From positions 552,757,136 through 552,821,135 of the forward strand of contig NC_081413.1 in assembly GCF_030272615.1 (NCBI RefSeq): DNA of 64,000 nt. The letters are read 5' to 3'. Made by a program: the position numbers and the translations under genes. The DNA comes from Cryptomeria japonica (taxonomy: Eukaryota; Streptophyta; Pinopsida; Cupressales; Cupressaceae). Under the pieces are notes generated by a model, which made no database searches, was not told the origin of the DNA, and saw nothing but the letters and a program-made list of their open reading frames with translations. Positions 35,103 to 48,300 of the stretch are shown piece after piece. Every line of letters begins with the position of its first letter. The stretch's first letter is position 1.

Positions 35103-36530
35103 ATGGGTGGGGACAAGAACGTGCAAGAACCGCCTACTATTGAGAAATGGAAGAAAAACAAGGAGGTGTGGCAAGAAATCATTAATGGGGGAATTGTCCC
35201 CTTCTTGGAAAGACTCCATGGCCCTTCTCCTCTACTCAAGGAAACCTTTGTCAATGGGTGGAAGAAAGGGGCTCTAAGGGCTTATGGTGTTGATTACCAG
35301 CTGGACGAAACCCTGGTGGCGACAATTACTGGTCTGGTGATGAATGGCAGAAGGTTCTATAGAGATAGGAAAACATGGGAGGAAGACTTGGTGAATTTTT
35401 TCGATAAAGACAAGGAGCGCTCAAGAGTTAACAAAATGGATGATGGTGGCTACAACAAGAAAAATCTTATGGCTCCCTGGGCGGACATGGTTGAGTTCAT
35501 CATGAGGTATATTATGCTTGATGGCAGATATGCCAGTATCTTTTCCTACCATTTTGAACCATTTTAGGCATGGTAAAATCATTTCTATTCCTTTCTATCT
35601 GGCCTCCTCTTTAGAAGGGCTATCTGAGAAAGGCCAACATACTAATATTTAGGAAATCTCTGACTCGGAAATGGATTTGAAGGATAGTGGGGGTGCCATT
35701 CCTTTTGATGACCCTGATTATAAGCAAGTGGAAGAAGGTGAGATGATGGTCACCCCTGGTACGTTTAGTAGTAAGAATCCCCCTAGATGGGCGGCCAACA
35801 AATATAAAACTACTAGCAAGTTGATTTCTAAGGTCGAGCCTCTTTCTAAAAAGAAGAAGCTTGCGACTAAGGACTATGGTCCGAAGACTTCGGACCAAGA
35901 AATTAAACTGGACATTCCTATCAACGTCCTGAAGTCAAAGCAAGGGATCATGCCTAAAGAAACGGACAGTGGGTACAGAGGAATGGTACTCCGATGAACC
36001 TGGTGATGGAAGCAACCAGAAGCCAGAAGAGCTGCTAGAAGGGGGTGGAGAGAGAAATTGATACCTTCAAAGTGGGGGTTAAGGAGATAATAGCTATCTT
36101 TATAGCTTTGCCAGAGCCTAGCAAAATTGAGAAGCTCATGATTATGACCCAGAAGCTCTCCCAAGATATCGAGCTTATGAAATGCAACCATGAACAAAGA
36201 ATTAAAAAGGTGGAACAGTCTATGGTGGAGATAAAGAAAAACCTCAAGAACCTGGTCAACATAAGCAAGGACGCCATGAATAATAGTATGGAGGGGCTCA
36301 AAAAGATCAATGTCATGGTTACGGAGTACAGATCCATTCACAGTGAACCTAAGAAATATCGTGGAGGTGAAGACATTGTTGTTGGAGGCAACAAAACCAC
36401 AGGCCCTAGTTCCAGGACCAGAAGCAAGAGCAGCAATAAGGGCACCTCCAGATTCATTATGGAAGATCTGGAGGAAATCAATAAGATTACCATCCAGAAG
36501 AACAAGGAGTTGGTGAACTCTCTTATTTGA
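35103..36530 (+). pseudogene. LINE ORF3 with an unrecognised globular domain and coiled coil
   Basis: From ATG 35,103 (MGGDKNVQEPPTIEKWKK) the frame encodes a compact, globular-looking domain with segments WQEIINGGIVPFLERLHG, ITGLVMNGRRFYRDRK and FIMRYIMLDGRYASIF, then after a frameshift near 35,560 HFRHGKIISIPFYLASSL. An acidic and lysine-rich linker follows, with TAG at 35,650-35,652, a frameshift near 35,985 and TAG at 36,036-36,038. It ends in a helical region (KLMIMTQKLSQDIELMKCN, IKKVEQSMVEIKKNLKNL) and a SSRTRSKSSNKG basic patch before TGA or TAG at 36,530. The end parallels ORF3 of the full-length LINE (GPRTRT versus GPSSRTRS). I have a memory of similar NHFRHG...FPFYL domains in unannotated gymnosperm proteins, but cannot name a family. 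Confidence 0.65.
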
Positions 36531-36693
36531 GTGTTTTTGTTTTGATGTCTGTGACTCTTTTACTTTCATCTCTGTTCTAGGGTGCTCCCCTATTTTGCTG
36601 TTGGTTTCTATATGTTTGGCGGATGGTTGGCTTTTGTAAAACTTTTGGTTTTGGGTCCATGTAAAACCCGTTTATCTTTATCAAAAACTTAAG

Positions 36694-36935
36694 TTCCCCA
36701 GAAAATTATTATTTCTTTTATAATTGATCTATAAGTAGCAAAAAAATTTATCATATTTTATTTGATTTCAACTGATAAACAAATTTATTTAATTAATCAC
36801 CTAATGTCTAGGCAAGTTTTTAGTTGAAATTTTTCTTAATTATCCTTTAACTCGATTAATTGCAGATACCCAAATCAATATTCCACTTGAATACTGCTTC
36901 TAATTATGAGACAAATGTGTAAATATTGTTTTTAC
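36694..36935. repeat. NLR upstream-region repeat R3, copy B (right part)
   Basis: Resumes the repeat after the LINE: ccccagaaaattattattt, tttgatttcaactgataaac, and aatcaatattccacttgaat match copy A (30,430-30,665) and copy C (41,055-41,250). Confidence 0.8.
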
Positions 36936-39720
36936 ACCAAAGGCATCTCTTATTTAAGAAGGGAAACCTCAAATTCAAAATCAATAGTTCATGTTTTTCA
37001 ATAGACATGCAAGACGATTGAAATGCGTTTGACCGTTAGATTCTACTTGTTTTTTCGATGATCGTTTTGTTTTGCTCACTATTTTTGTCATTTCTTTCTA
37101 TTTTTTCTATCCCCCTAATTCATATTTTTTATTTTCCGCCTTCTATGATATGCTTTGGTAGGGTCTTGTACATCTTTGTCAAACACACACTAAAAAAACA
37201 CTGCTCTAATGTAGAATCCATCTTCCCCTAGTATTATTGGTAGCTATGTTTCATTAATGAATTTTTTTATGAGTTTGCACACTTTTGTAGCTCATTTTTT
37301 CAATTCGGTGATATTGACATGTCAACATTTGCCCCTATGTGTAATTATTTTCATTATCTTAGATAGCTATTAATATACTCAACATATATTCATCTTTGAA
37401 GACTTCATTTCTAGTGTACAGTGTTGAGATGTGAATTAAATATTTATTTTAAATTAAACATTTTTCATATTAATTTTTTACTGTTGTTTTAAATTAAATA
37501 CTTTGTAAGTATCTCTTAGAATTTATTATTATGCAAATTATAGTAATGGATAATATAATATTATTGATTGAGTTTCAAATATTTTTTATTAAATTTATTA
37601 TAATCATTTAAATTTATTAAATATTTTTAAATTCTTATTTTTGTTCTTAAAAAATATTTATTGTAATTGAAATGTTTGAAAATAATACTATATTATTTAG
37701 ATTTAAATAACATTTATTTGTAATGAGATGTTCTTGTTCTTAGTTTAATAATATGGTGTTAGGGCCTTGGACTTACAAGTCTTTGGATGTGGACATAGAC
37801 AGAGGTAACACATAAATCCATATTAATAGGAAAACTTGGATCAAATGATGAATCATGAGAGGTCATTTCTAAGTTTGTGCTAACCTTATGTGAGTTAGGG
37901 ATATAAGATTATGTAAAAAATATTGGCTATATTTGTAAAGGTGTAGAAAAAGTGAGATAAATAAAACCATTGTAAAGATCTAATATCTTGGTATGATATA
38001 AATGCATTCATCTATAAGATGTTATGATCTTTGAGTTGATGATTAACAATTAATGATGATTTCACATGTAATGATGCATTTATAATCCCATCATAATAAT
38101 TGTGTAATTGTTCTATGTTAAGATTTATAATATCAATGCTCAATATGTAGAATCATAAGTTAATATTTAAAACAACATTGAATGAGATATGAGAATCTCA
38201 TAAGTGATCATCAATGTGAATATTATAATCATATAGAGAAGAGTTTTGGGAAGAATAATTATCCATAGATTAACATGAGATGTGAAGGAATGATCATTAC
38301 TATGCTCATCATTGTGTAGATATAAATAAAACACATTCAAAGTAAATGAATATGTGGAGATAGGATTATGATGACATATAAACTATGTGTCACTATGAAA
38401 CATAGTAATGTCATAAAATGAATCACATGATAAATACTTTCTTAAGGTGCTCCCATCATTTTTATAAATTATAAGAACATTTGTGGAAGGTATAGATAAA
38501 ATTTAGAGGCATATCTAACATACAAAGGTATACATTAATCATCTCAATGAGGGATGAGAAAGATAATACATGGTAAGATAAAATCTAATATAAAAATCCA
38601 CAAAGTAGTCAGGGAACAAGCTCCTATCTGTATCTTGATGATAAGATATCTTAGGGTGGAAGGCTAGAAAAGAGATAATCATACTGTAATCCTACCTTAA
38701 TTTGAAATGAATAACTAAATGTATATCGAAATCCTAAGAAATTTAAAATTAAATGAAAAATAGAGATGTTAGATTTGAGAAACTCTAATGTTGATTATTC
38801 ATTCTACTAAAGATGCACTATGCAACATATCTACTACATATATGAATTTCAAATAAATTATATTATTATTATATCTCATCTTTTAAATAATGTAAATTAC
38901 TAAATTTATTTTCAAAATAATATTAAATTTATATTTAAATTACTAAATTTATTTTCAAAATAATATTAAATTTATATTTAATTAATATTATCTATAAAAT
39001 ATATAATTTATCTAATATTAGCTTCAAGTTATTTTTTTTACTTTAAAATTGTTTTATTTTAATTTAGAAACATTTTTTATGTAAAAAGGTGTAACTAAAA
39101 TGAAAACAAGGAGTGAAGTGTAATAGCACAATCATGTTAACAAAAAAATAAAAACTATAAAATGAATCTTAAGTAAGAAAATAAATAAATGAAATCACTC
39201 TTAAATAAATAAATTAAATACAATAACTCTTTAGCAAATATTAAAAAAAAAAACATTTTACTAAATAAAATAATTCTAAGAAACATACATTAACTCTTAA
39301 ACATATAAAATAATTCAAGATTTATGCTTATAGACGTGTTTAAGGTATCTATGTTATTATTATTTATTACATACATTAATACAATTTTTTTTGCTTTCTT
39401 AATTTAATTTTTTGAAAAAACTACCATTAATTATTTGAATAATTCTTTTTTGTAAAATTTAGTAAATTTATTATATATTTATATGTTATTTAATAGTTTC
39501 ATTTTTTAAATATTAATATAAATTTTTAAAATTTATTATTTTTATATTGAAAAATAACTAACAACTTTCATACTAAATAACATTATATTATAATATATGT
39601 ATTATTTATTATTGACAATGTAATGTATATGTTCAATCGACCCTTGGTCTTTTGGTGAATTTGAATGGTTTTGAACGATCCCGCCATAAATCAAGTCTTG
39701 CTGAGTGCACAAGGCTCTAA
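36936..39720. other. AT-rich intergenic DNA, no gene seen
   Basis: No protein, RNA or strong repeat signal. Small local duplications are present (attactaaatttattttcaa twice near 38,896 and 38,938). Confidence 0.55.
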
Positions 39721-39721
39721 C

Positions 39722-42290
39722 ACCATAAAGAACGATGATAGAATCTTGCCCCCAATGAATTTAGTGGAATTGATACCCTTTAATCTTTAATTCACAAAGA
39801 GAATTAATTAAAGTTTCTTTATCCATATCAGATAGCTAAATAGTTTTAAGGATTTAAGATCAATTTTAATTTCAACATTGTTTTCAACTTTACTTGCATT
39901 TAAAATTGGGTTCTAAGATCTTGATTTACAATTAATAATATCAAAAGAATTAGTTGGTGGTTTATTTAGAAAAAATCATCAAAAGAAAATCACTTAGTTT
40001 TATGACGTGTCATGGAATTTGGATCCTCAATGTAATAAGAAATAGTAGATTATTCAATGGTACTTTTGTTTTAATCATGGGAAATGATAATTCAAGCATG
40101 CCATGTGGATGATGATCAATGATAATTTTGTTAATGTGTATTTTGAGTTTAAGTACAATAGTAGTTAATGAAAGAGATAGTTTTACCTTACCACAACTAA
40201 GCCTAAAAACTTCAAGTTATGGAATCAAACTATAGAAAAGGGGCAGGAAGAAAAAACTACAATGTATTATAGAAATTACAAAGATTGAACCAAATGAAAC
40301 TCAAATAGAATGTATCAAACTTGAAATCATAGAATTTACAAGTGACTTAATGGAACCCAAATAAAATGTCTCAAGCTAGAAATCATAGAATGCAAAGATC
40401 ATGACGTCAACTAACAATAATCATACATTTTATTATAATTTTTTTAAAATTATGTTTAGGGATGTCATTAATATTTTAATTTTCTTGCTAGATTCAAAAG
40501 TAAAGAAGAGTTTATTCACTCTTATTAAAAATCAAAATCATTTTTTGATTTGATCATGATCTTAAACCATGGTTAATTCACATTTCCTATGATTAGATCC
40601 AAGGTATTTTTCTAGAATTGTAGGTATTAAGGTTTGAACACTTAACATGACGAAATCATGATTAACTTCAATTTCACAAGTTACATCTTCAACTATCATC
40701 ATTGGTTGGTTGATTATCAAGATTTCAAAACAAATCACCAAAAGAGAGTCTATCAAATTTGTGTTGTAGAATAGAATGCTAGTTGTCAACGATATAGATA
40801 ATTTTCTTGATAAAAAATGTAAATATTAATAATTCCAAAGGTAAACATAATAACAAGTATGAAATATAGAAACTCCATGTAATATTGATGTGATCAAATG
40901 TGATTATACTTTGTGCATGCAAGAAAATCTTAATTCAAAAATTAAAAGACGTTTTGATTCAATTTAAATGTGATTATACACAAAACTTAATTTAAAAATT
41001 AATATACATTTTGATCAAATTTAAATTTAATTATACTTGAAACATGAAAAAATAACTTCCCCAACAAAATTATTATTTTCTTTATAGAGAATAAATAATT
41101 AACAAATAATTTATTATATTTTATTTTATTTCAATTGATAAACAAATATATTTAAATAATCACCTAACACCTAACGTTTATCAGTTTTCAATTAATTGCA
41201 TACGGGAATCAATTTCCACTTGAATGCTACTTCTAATTATGATACAAATGAGTGAACACCTTTTTTTAATTGGTAAACTTTAGATTGTTTAATTGTGAGC
41301 TCTACTTCAAAAATATTCTAAAATCTAAAAGTAATTTATTAGGGCAGGTCTCATGCAGCTACTTAGCTTATTTTGGCTAGCAGCAATTTGTGGAAGCGGT
41401 GGTCCATGGATAATAAAACTTGCTGCTTGTTTTTTGAGCGGTCCTCTTAAATGAGAAATTCTTAAAAATATTTATTATAAATAATATTTTTAACAAAATT
41501 AAAAACAAATAAAAAAGAAAATTAAAAAATAATGAAGCCACGTATCCTTTTTTTTAATAAGCAATGACTGCTTATTTTAAGTCCCTCCTTTTTTTACAGC
41601 CTATTTTCAAAAGATTTCAAGTTTTCCTTTGAAGAAAATAGACTTAATCACATCCTATGATAAGAAGAAACCTTTTTCAGAGTTGATGTATACATTCATT
41701 GCAGTTTATAAATCTAGCTAGATTTGAAACCCATAGCCAAAACTTCAGAACAAATTGACCCTTTCTAGTCCATATGCACAAAGAGAACTGATGACCAGAT
41801 TATTTCATACTTGACCAGGATTTAGTTTTACAAGATACTCCAACCAACTGGTATGAACAGAGTGGCACAGAATGCACGATTTGTCTATGGAAAGATTCGA
41901 TGGTATTTAATAATAAATTTAAAATGCAGAATACAATTTTTTAAATTTTTAAATAATTAAAAAATACGGTCAATAGTTCATTTGAACTTGACATACAACT
42001 ACCCTTCATTGTCTTTTCTTGTCTGTTGAGTGCGAGCCACCTATATTGTGCCGGCTGTTTCGACATTCCAGACTTCAATCTTGGACAATCCCCCAATTTA
42101 TACATATTTTAAGGTCAATAAAGGGGACACCCTTTGTCGTTCTTCCTTGTGCCGATCCTGGTACAACTACTACACACGGCCCACAAAAAGATGAAAGGAT
42201 GGCAGGAATCTATCGAACTCATAATTAATTGTGTTTCTCAATTAACAGTTTCAGCCATGGCCTGTTATAAAAATCAGATCTGAAAGAGGG
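39722..42290. repeat. NLR upstream-region repeat R3, copy C (directly upstream of the NLR gene)
   Basis: The longest copy of the repeat. The left 1.3 kb matches copy B (33,068-34,411) and the right part (from about 40,670) matches copy A (29,985-31,165). It contains the presumed NLR promoter. Short frames inside it are unsupported. Confidence 0.8.
42266..42273 (+). promoter_or_regulatory. Probable TATA box of the NLR gene
   Basis: tataaaaa in the context cctgttataaaaatcag, about 117 bases before the ATG, in the only upstream position that fits a short 5' UTR. The same position is conserved as ttataaaat in orphan promoter copy A. The transcription start was not determined. Confidence 0.5.
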
Positions 42291-42389
42291 GAATGACAAA
42301 GAGAAAAGCCCTTCTTAGCTATTCTGCTGGATTCATCTTCTCTAACAACGAAGATAACAGCACTTAGATTTTATTTCCTCACTATTAAG

Positions 42390-45300
42390 ATGGCCAAAAT
42401 TTTCAGTTCTTTATGCTGCTGCTCTTGCTGCAGTTCTCCTCCACAGCCTATTCAACAACCACAACCCATCTCTACTTCTTCACCTCCTCAACACCAAACC
42501 ATTACTAATACTGAGCATTCCACCATTACTGGGCCTTCACAACCTTCTGCAGAAGAGGCCATTGCCACTATGTCTGACTTTAAGGATTTTCTACAGAAGT
42601 TCAATGATATAACCCAGATTGAGGCTCTAATTCCAATTTTAGAAGAGCTATTGAAGATCGCGGTAAGTTATCTACACATGTTTTTATCTTGTATGATAGA
42701 AATTTATGCTATTCTATATTTTTAATATCGTTTGCCTAACAAGTAGTTAATGCTATACTGAGTCTAAATATGCTTTGTCCAATACAGTCGGAAGAGAAGA
42801 GTGATGATGGAGGATCTAGTTCAGCAGCAGGCTCTTATATCCAAGATGGCCAAAGAATCCTGGAGATGCTAGATACACGCATTGGCAAGCATCCTGTAAC
42901 GGTAAATTTCCATTTCAGAACTATAAATTTAACTGGTGATAATATTCCTCTCTAATTTATTCTAGCCAGTTATAAATGGTTGGATGGCTGTAACTCTAAA
43001 CATTTGAAAGATAAATTATACTTGATGGATTTTGATTGTCATATCTTGTATATTCTTGGATAATTTCTGTACAGAAAAATCCTACGGATAGCGTAATTGA
43101 AGAGATTGAAAAAGTTTGTATAGAAGTACTCAAAGGCTCGGAGAAAATTCCTAAAGTAGGAATGGCACTTTGTATGTTGGGATCTGTATTGGAGAGATTT
43201 AGTAAGATGTCTGACAACAAGAGTGAGTACATTGTAGTTTTGAAAAGGATGCTTAATCTTGGGAAGCAAATTCTGCAGTTGAATGAGCAAATTCCAGAGC
43301 AGAAGCAGAAACTAATTGAGGGAATTCAGTGCATTGTGGAAGGAAGCATCATGTGCATCTCCCAACTTGCAAGAGCCAACATTTTCAGGTCAGTTCAACA
43401 ATTTGATGTATACAACTTCTGTTGCTGCAAGTAATATTTTAAACGACCTTTTAAGAAAAAACTACTTTTAAGCAAATTAAAACTTCAAAATTCTGATTGT
43501 TAATTTTTTTTCCTTTTTTTCCTCTGGATAATGTTGGATTGATTTTTCCTCATAATGCTAAGAGTTTGTAAGTGTAGTTCCTAGAACCATACTAGATAAG
43601 AGTTTGTGAATATAGTTCTCACAAATTTGAGTGAGCTAGATGATAGAACTATCCATTTTGAGTTGAAATTAGATATCATTGCTATTTGTTACATTCAAGT
43701 ACTTACTGATTTATAGATCTTATTTCTTGCCAATGTATTCCTCTGAGAACCACTTCTACTTGTTCCCCTCCATTCCTCATTGCTTGTTTTTTCTTTTAAC
43801 AGAAAAAAATAACTGCTTCATTAATGCTGCCATCATTTTCTTTAGGTTTATTCTTTCTTCTATTAGGATTTCTTCTATTCCTAGTTTTCCATGATGGTTT
43901 ATATGTAAAATCCTCCTTTGTTGCACACCCCTTTACCCTTGTAACAAGAACATCATAATTTGGATTTTGATCACTCTTCTCACAAATCTGAAATTCATAG
44001 TCAAAAGGGTAATGGAGCTTTTCTACAACTCTTTCAAATTCATCTATGCAGAACCCCTTAAACGTTTTGTTATTGTTTGTAATGTTTATAAATTCAGGGA
44101 ACACAAGATTTTTTTTTAAAAACTTCAATCGCCAAATGTTTATCTGATCTGCAGTCTGTCTGTACAGATAGTGATCCCTAGAACGGAGATCCCCAAAACC
44201 TTGTTTTGCCGGCTCTGCCCTCTAGAAAATCGTGTGTTCTCTGTTTTGCTAGCCTTGCCCTCTGGAGATTCGTGCATTCTCTGGTATTGATATTTGCGAA
44301 TTGCCTCTGCAACCACCTGCAGTCCCAATCATCGAGCGCCAAAAAAAACTTTGCATAAATATTGTGGGTAAAAAATGTTAATTGGTTTACACAGCAAAAC
44401 GAAAAAATCTGGAAATAAAAGTAAATTGTGATTGGCTGTCTAAAATTGGTTTAATCAATGTTTAATGCAGATCTCTCCCCTATAGTTCCTTGGCAGGAAC
44501 TAATAATTTTATTAGGAGGAAAAGAAAAAAATCTTTTTCTATCATTTTCTTTTCCAAGGCAGAGATGGTCATCTTCTCTTCTTTGATGACTTACAGGATT
44601 TTCAACATGTCTTTACTCTGTTTTTTAAAACTAATATGAATTGATCAAATATGAGCCCTCCCAAAGATCTTAATTTCTGTTGTAGCTTTATCATACAAGT
44701 GCAACATCATTTTGGACCACTTCTAATGACGGTTTACATTCCTTTTCATTGCAATCTTTGAACTTTTCTATTATCTCACTATTATTATCAATATTTTACT
44801 CTTCTTCAAAGTAGCATTCCTCAACATCTTCATCCCACTCATCCATCTCCTCTAGCTGAAATGCTTTTCCAATCGCATTTAAGCATTGATAATTCTATTA
44901 ACTCATCATGAGAGTTATTTTTTCCCTATTCTAGCAGTTCAATTCCTTGACTAATCTTAGATTTTATGGTTTTCCTCTTTGAAAACTACTCTTGCTGACA
45001 AGGGAGTATTTATTGTGACCATTTTTTCAACTTCTCACTCCTTCATTGCCTCTTACGTTTTTTTTGCTTGCTTTCTTATTATTGCTTGACTCATAGTACA
45101 TCAATATCCACCATAACTCCTTCAACTAAAATTATAATTTTTATAGCTTCCTTTTCTAGTCTTCTATTTTCTTGTACCCTTGCCTTCGTCTTTTTTGTTA
45201 TTTCAACTTGATTATTCTCTTTTTCACATCCTAATACGAACTCTTTTGCATCAAGAACCATAACCACTATTGCCCTCTAAACTCTTGGGAATTCTTATTA

Positions 45301-48300
45301 TGAACTATCTATTCCCTATACCTAATATCTAATTGATACAAACAATGTTTCCTGATACAAGTTAGACTATAATCTAATTGTTAATGAATTCAAATACAAC
45401 CTACAAATGAAAAAGAATCAATAACTACTTATGCAAATAATAACTTTTATTGTCTAATCTATACTCTATAACTTACAATGATTCTGATGTAGAATAATAT
45501 ATTATTACAATAAAAAAATAAATATATAACATTTATAATAATCCTTCAAACGAATATAAAATTAAAAAAAGTCATAAAACATATATAAATTTTTTTTTTT
45601 TTTAATTATGTCTCTAATCTATCCTCTCTCCCTCAGAAACTAAACAATGTATTTATATGTACTAAAGGCGCTTCCCCTAAATTCTCCTTGCTAATTCCCC
45701 TAATTCAATGGTAAGCTCATTTTTCTATCATCATTTGAATAGTTTTATTTGAACTGTTGCATGTGTAATTAATTAAATCCAAAAAGTTTGAGTTGAAAGG
45801 TAAAGAAGTGGATTGGTGCAATACAATAAAAAAGGATAAATTGAGATATAAGATTTCAACAGCCAGAGGCAAAAATTTAGAGTTCGTGTAAAGGTGTTTC
45901 ACAATCAATTTGGGTTTTAGTTATAAGTGGCCTAAATAATAGAAGTCTTGTTTTTCTCTCTGGAATCATTATATGTCTCTGCGTTGAGGATCTATTCAAT
46001 CAACATATTTAATGGAAATCCAATGTCTGGATTGTGTGAAGGTTTCTTACCGCTACAGTGAATGCCGATACTTTAAAGGCTTTTCAACTCAAAGTAGACC
46101 GCTTGTATGATGACATCCAATTATCGACTACAATTGCAATAGGGGAAAGAGTAACTGACATTGGGGACAGAGTGCCCAAGATTGCTTCACAATCTCGGAA
46201 AATCTATGCATACCAACCCAGAGGTAGGATATTTTTCAACTTCAATGATATTTTCTTAATATGTTTTGTGTTTGCCTCAGAGTTTGACTGAGTTTTTCCG
46301 TAAACTTTACAGTTGGAATTGAGAGGGCACAGGAAAGAGTAATTCAGCTTCTTGATTTGAATGCACAAGACCCAATACCAATTGTTGTGGTTGTCTATGG
46401 TTTCGGTGGGATTGGTAAGACCACACTCGCTGATGCCGTTTATGCCCACCTCAACCTCCAATCTTATAAGCATTGCAGAATTCATATGAATCAAGATTGT
46501 ACCTACAATGATCTGAAGGGCCTCCAGCAACAGATTTTGTATGGATTGTTCCAAGAGAACTTGCAATTGAATAACTGTGACGAAGGCCAGGGAATTTTGC
46601 ATTCATTTTTCACAAAGAATTCAAATCAACCTTTATTTCTATACATTGACAACGGTCTCAAAAGTACAGATCTCGAGCAACTTCTACCTAAAGGCTTGGG
46701 CAATTGCCTTCCACCGAAGAGTAGAATACTTGTCACTACTCGAAATCTCCATGAGACAGACATATTTGTCGGCAGGGATATTCAACGCCGACAATATGAT
46801 GTGAATCCTCTTCCAGAGACGGAGGCTAGAAAACTTTTGTTGGACAAAGTTTCAGACTACAATGATGAAAATAATATAGCCAACCTCCTTAAGCTGTGTG
46901 GTGGTGTTCCGCTTCTACTAGAATTAGCTGGTTCACAATTGGCTATAAACAGGGGAAATACAAAGAATATAGTGTTAGAGATGCTTAAACAAGGAGAGAA
47001 GGTCAAGGAGAGAGATATAAGTGACCGCATGGTTGGTTTTGTGTATGATAGACTCTTGGAACCAGTTCAAGAGGCCTTTTTAGATATCGCATCCTTCTTT
47101 TATAAGAATTGGAATAGTGAGGATGTGGCCTCCATAGTTGGAGAGGATGAATTCAAAGCTCTAGAAGCTGCATCATTCGTCAAGACAGATGAAATCAGTA
47201 GGCCGATTGTTCATGACATAGTTCGAGCAAGAGGGAAAAAGCTGTCAGAGCAAGAGGGAAACAGAATCACAGACCCTGAGACTTTATTGGAGTGTTTGAA
47301 AAATGAAGAGGTATGCCATACTTACAACTGCTTGTCATTAATAATATGAAAATACACTGGTTATTCACAATCATAATGATGTTTATGGTTTATTTTTGTG
47401 CAGAAACTCAAAAAATTAAAAGGCATTTATTTTGATGAAGAACGTGAACATCCAATCGAAATTAATTGCCATCATCTTAATTGTATGAGCAATTCGTTAA
47501 GAGTGTTATATTATAATCAATCACAAATAATATTCAGGGACAAATGTCATAAACCATTTGAACAACTCAGATGCCTTCGGATTCGTGGTGACGTTCCTGA
47601 TTTACCATTTGAGTTTGAGAAACTTGAGCATCTCGCCTACTACGATGGCCCGTTGACGCAAGGCATGAGTTTGTATGAGGTAAGATCTGTCTTCTCCAGA
47701 GCATATTTATCGTTTCAATTAGATTTCGTTATTTTATATAAGATAATAACACTTGACAACCTTTTTCATAATTATTGTGCAAATATGTAGTTTCCTCCAA
47801 GCCTGCGCATTTCGCACATTGAGGATTATTCCGAGAAGAGAGTTGAATATTCTAAAATTCCTCCCAAAGTCACTCCAGCTTCTTCGCTTGTAACATTAGG
47901 CTTATATGGTTTCAAAAATATGCAAAGGTTGCCAGATGGACTGGAAAAGCTAACAAAGTTAGAAGTCTTGAGATTATGGGATTGGCAGGAGTTAAAGGAA
48001 CTTCCTTCCAAATTGAGAGATCTCAGCAATCTAAAACGGTTGACACTATATGAATGCAATGAATTGAAAGAGTTGCCTTCAAACTTTGGGCAACTCAGCA
48101 ATTTGACAAGTTTAACAATACGGAAATGTTCTGCATTAAGTGCATTACCTTCAAACTTTGGCCAGCTCAAAAATTTAGAAGAGTTAAAGTTGTTAGCCTG
48201 TTTTGGGTTAAAAGAGTTGCCTGCAGACTTTGGTCAGCTCAAAAATTTGAAAAGGTTATGTTTGTGGGGTTGTTCTGGGTTAGAAAAATGGCCAGTAAGC

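Larger units (their letters stand above)
34423..36682 (+). mobile_element. 5'-truncated LINE: RNase H, third ORF, 3' tail
   Basis: Begins inside the RNase H domain (KGNPGSVG near the start) and ends in a LINE tail (ccatgtaaaacccgtttatc). It is inserted into repeat copy B with an 11-base near-perfect target-site duplication. It is a different LINE lineage from the full-length copy (little DNA similarity) but has the same order of RNase H followed by an additional ORF. Confidence 0.85.

Noticed and set aside
35874-36569. 231-codon minus-strand frame
   Set aside because: Antisense shadow of the LINE ORF3 helical region; no domain signal of its own.
46042-46060. Alternative NLR intron 3 acceptor at 46,058 (ctacag)
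   Set aside because: It has a better pyrimidine context, but the phase does not fit the exon 3 donor and gives an early stop. The 46,042 site keeps the frame and preserves the FLTA segment.
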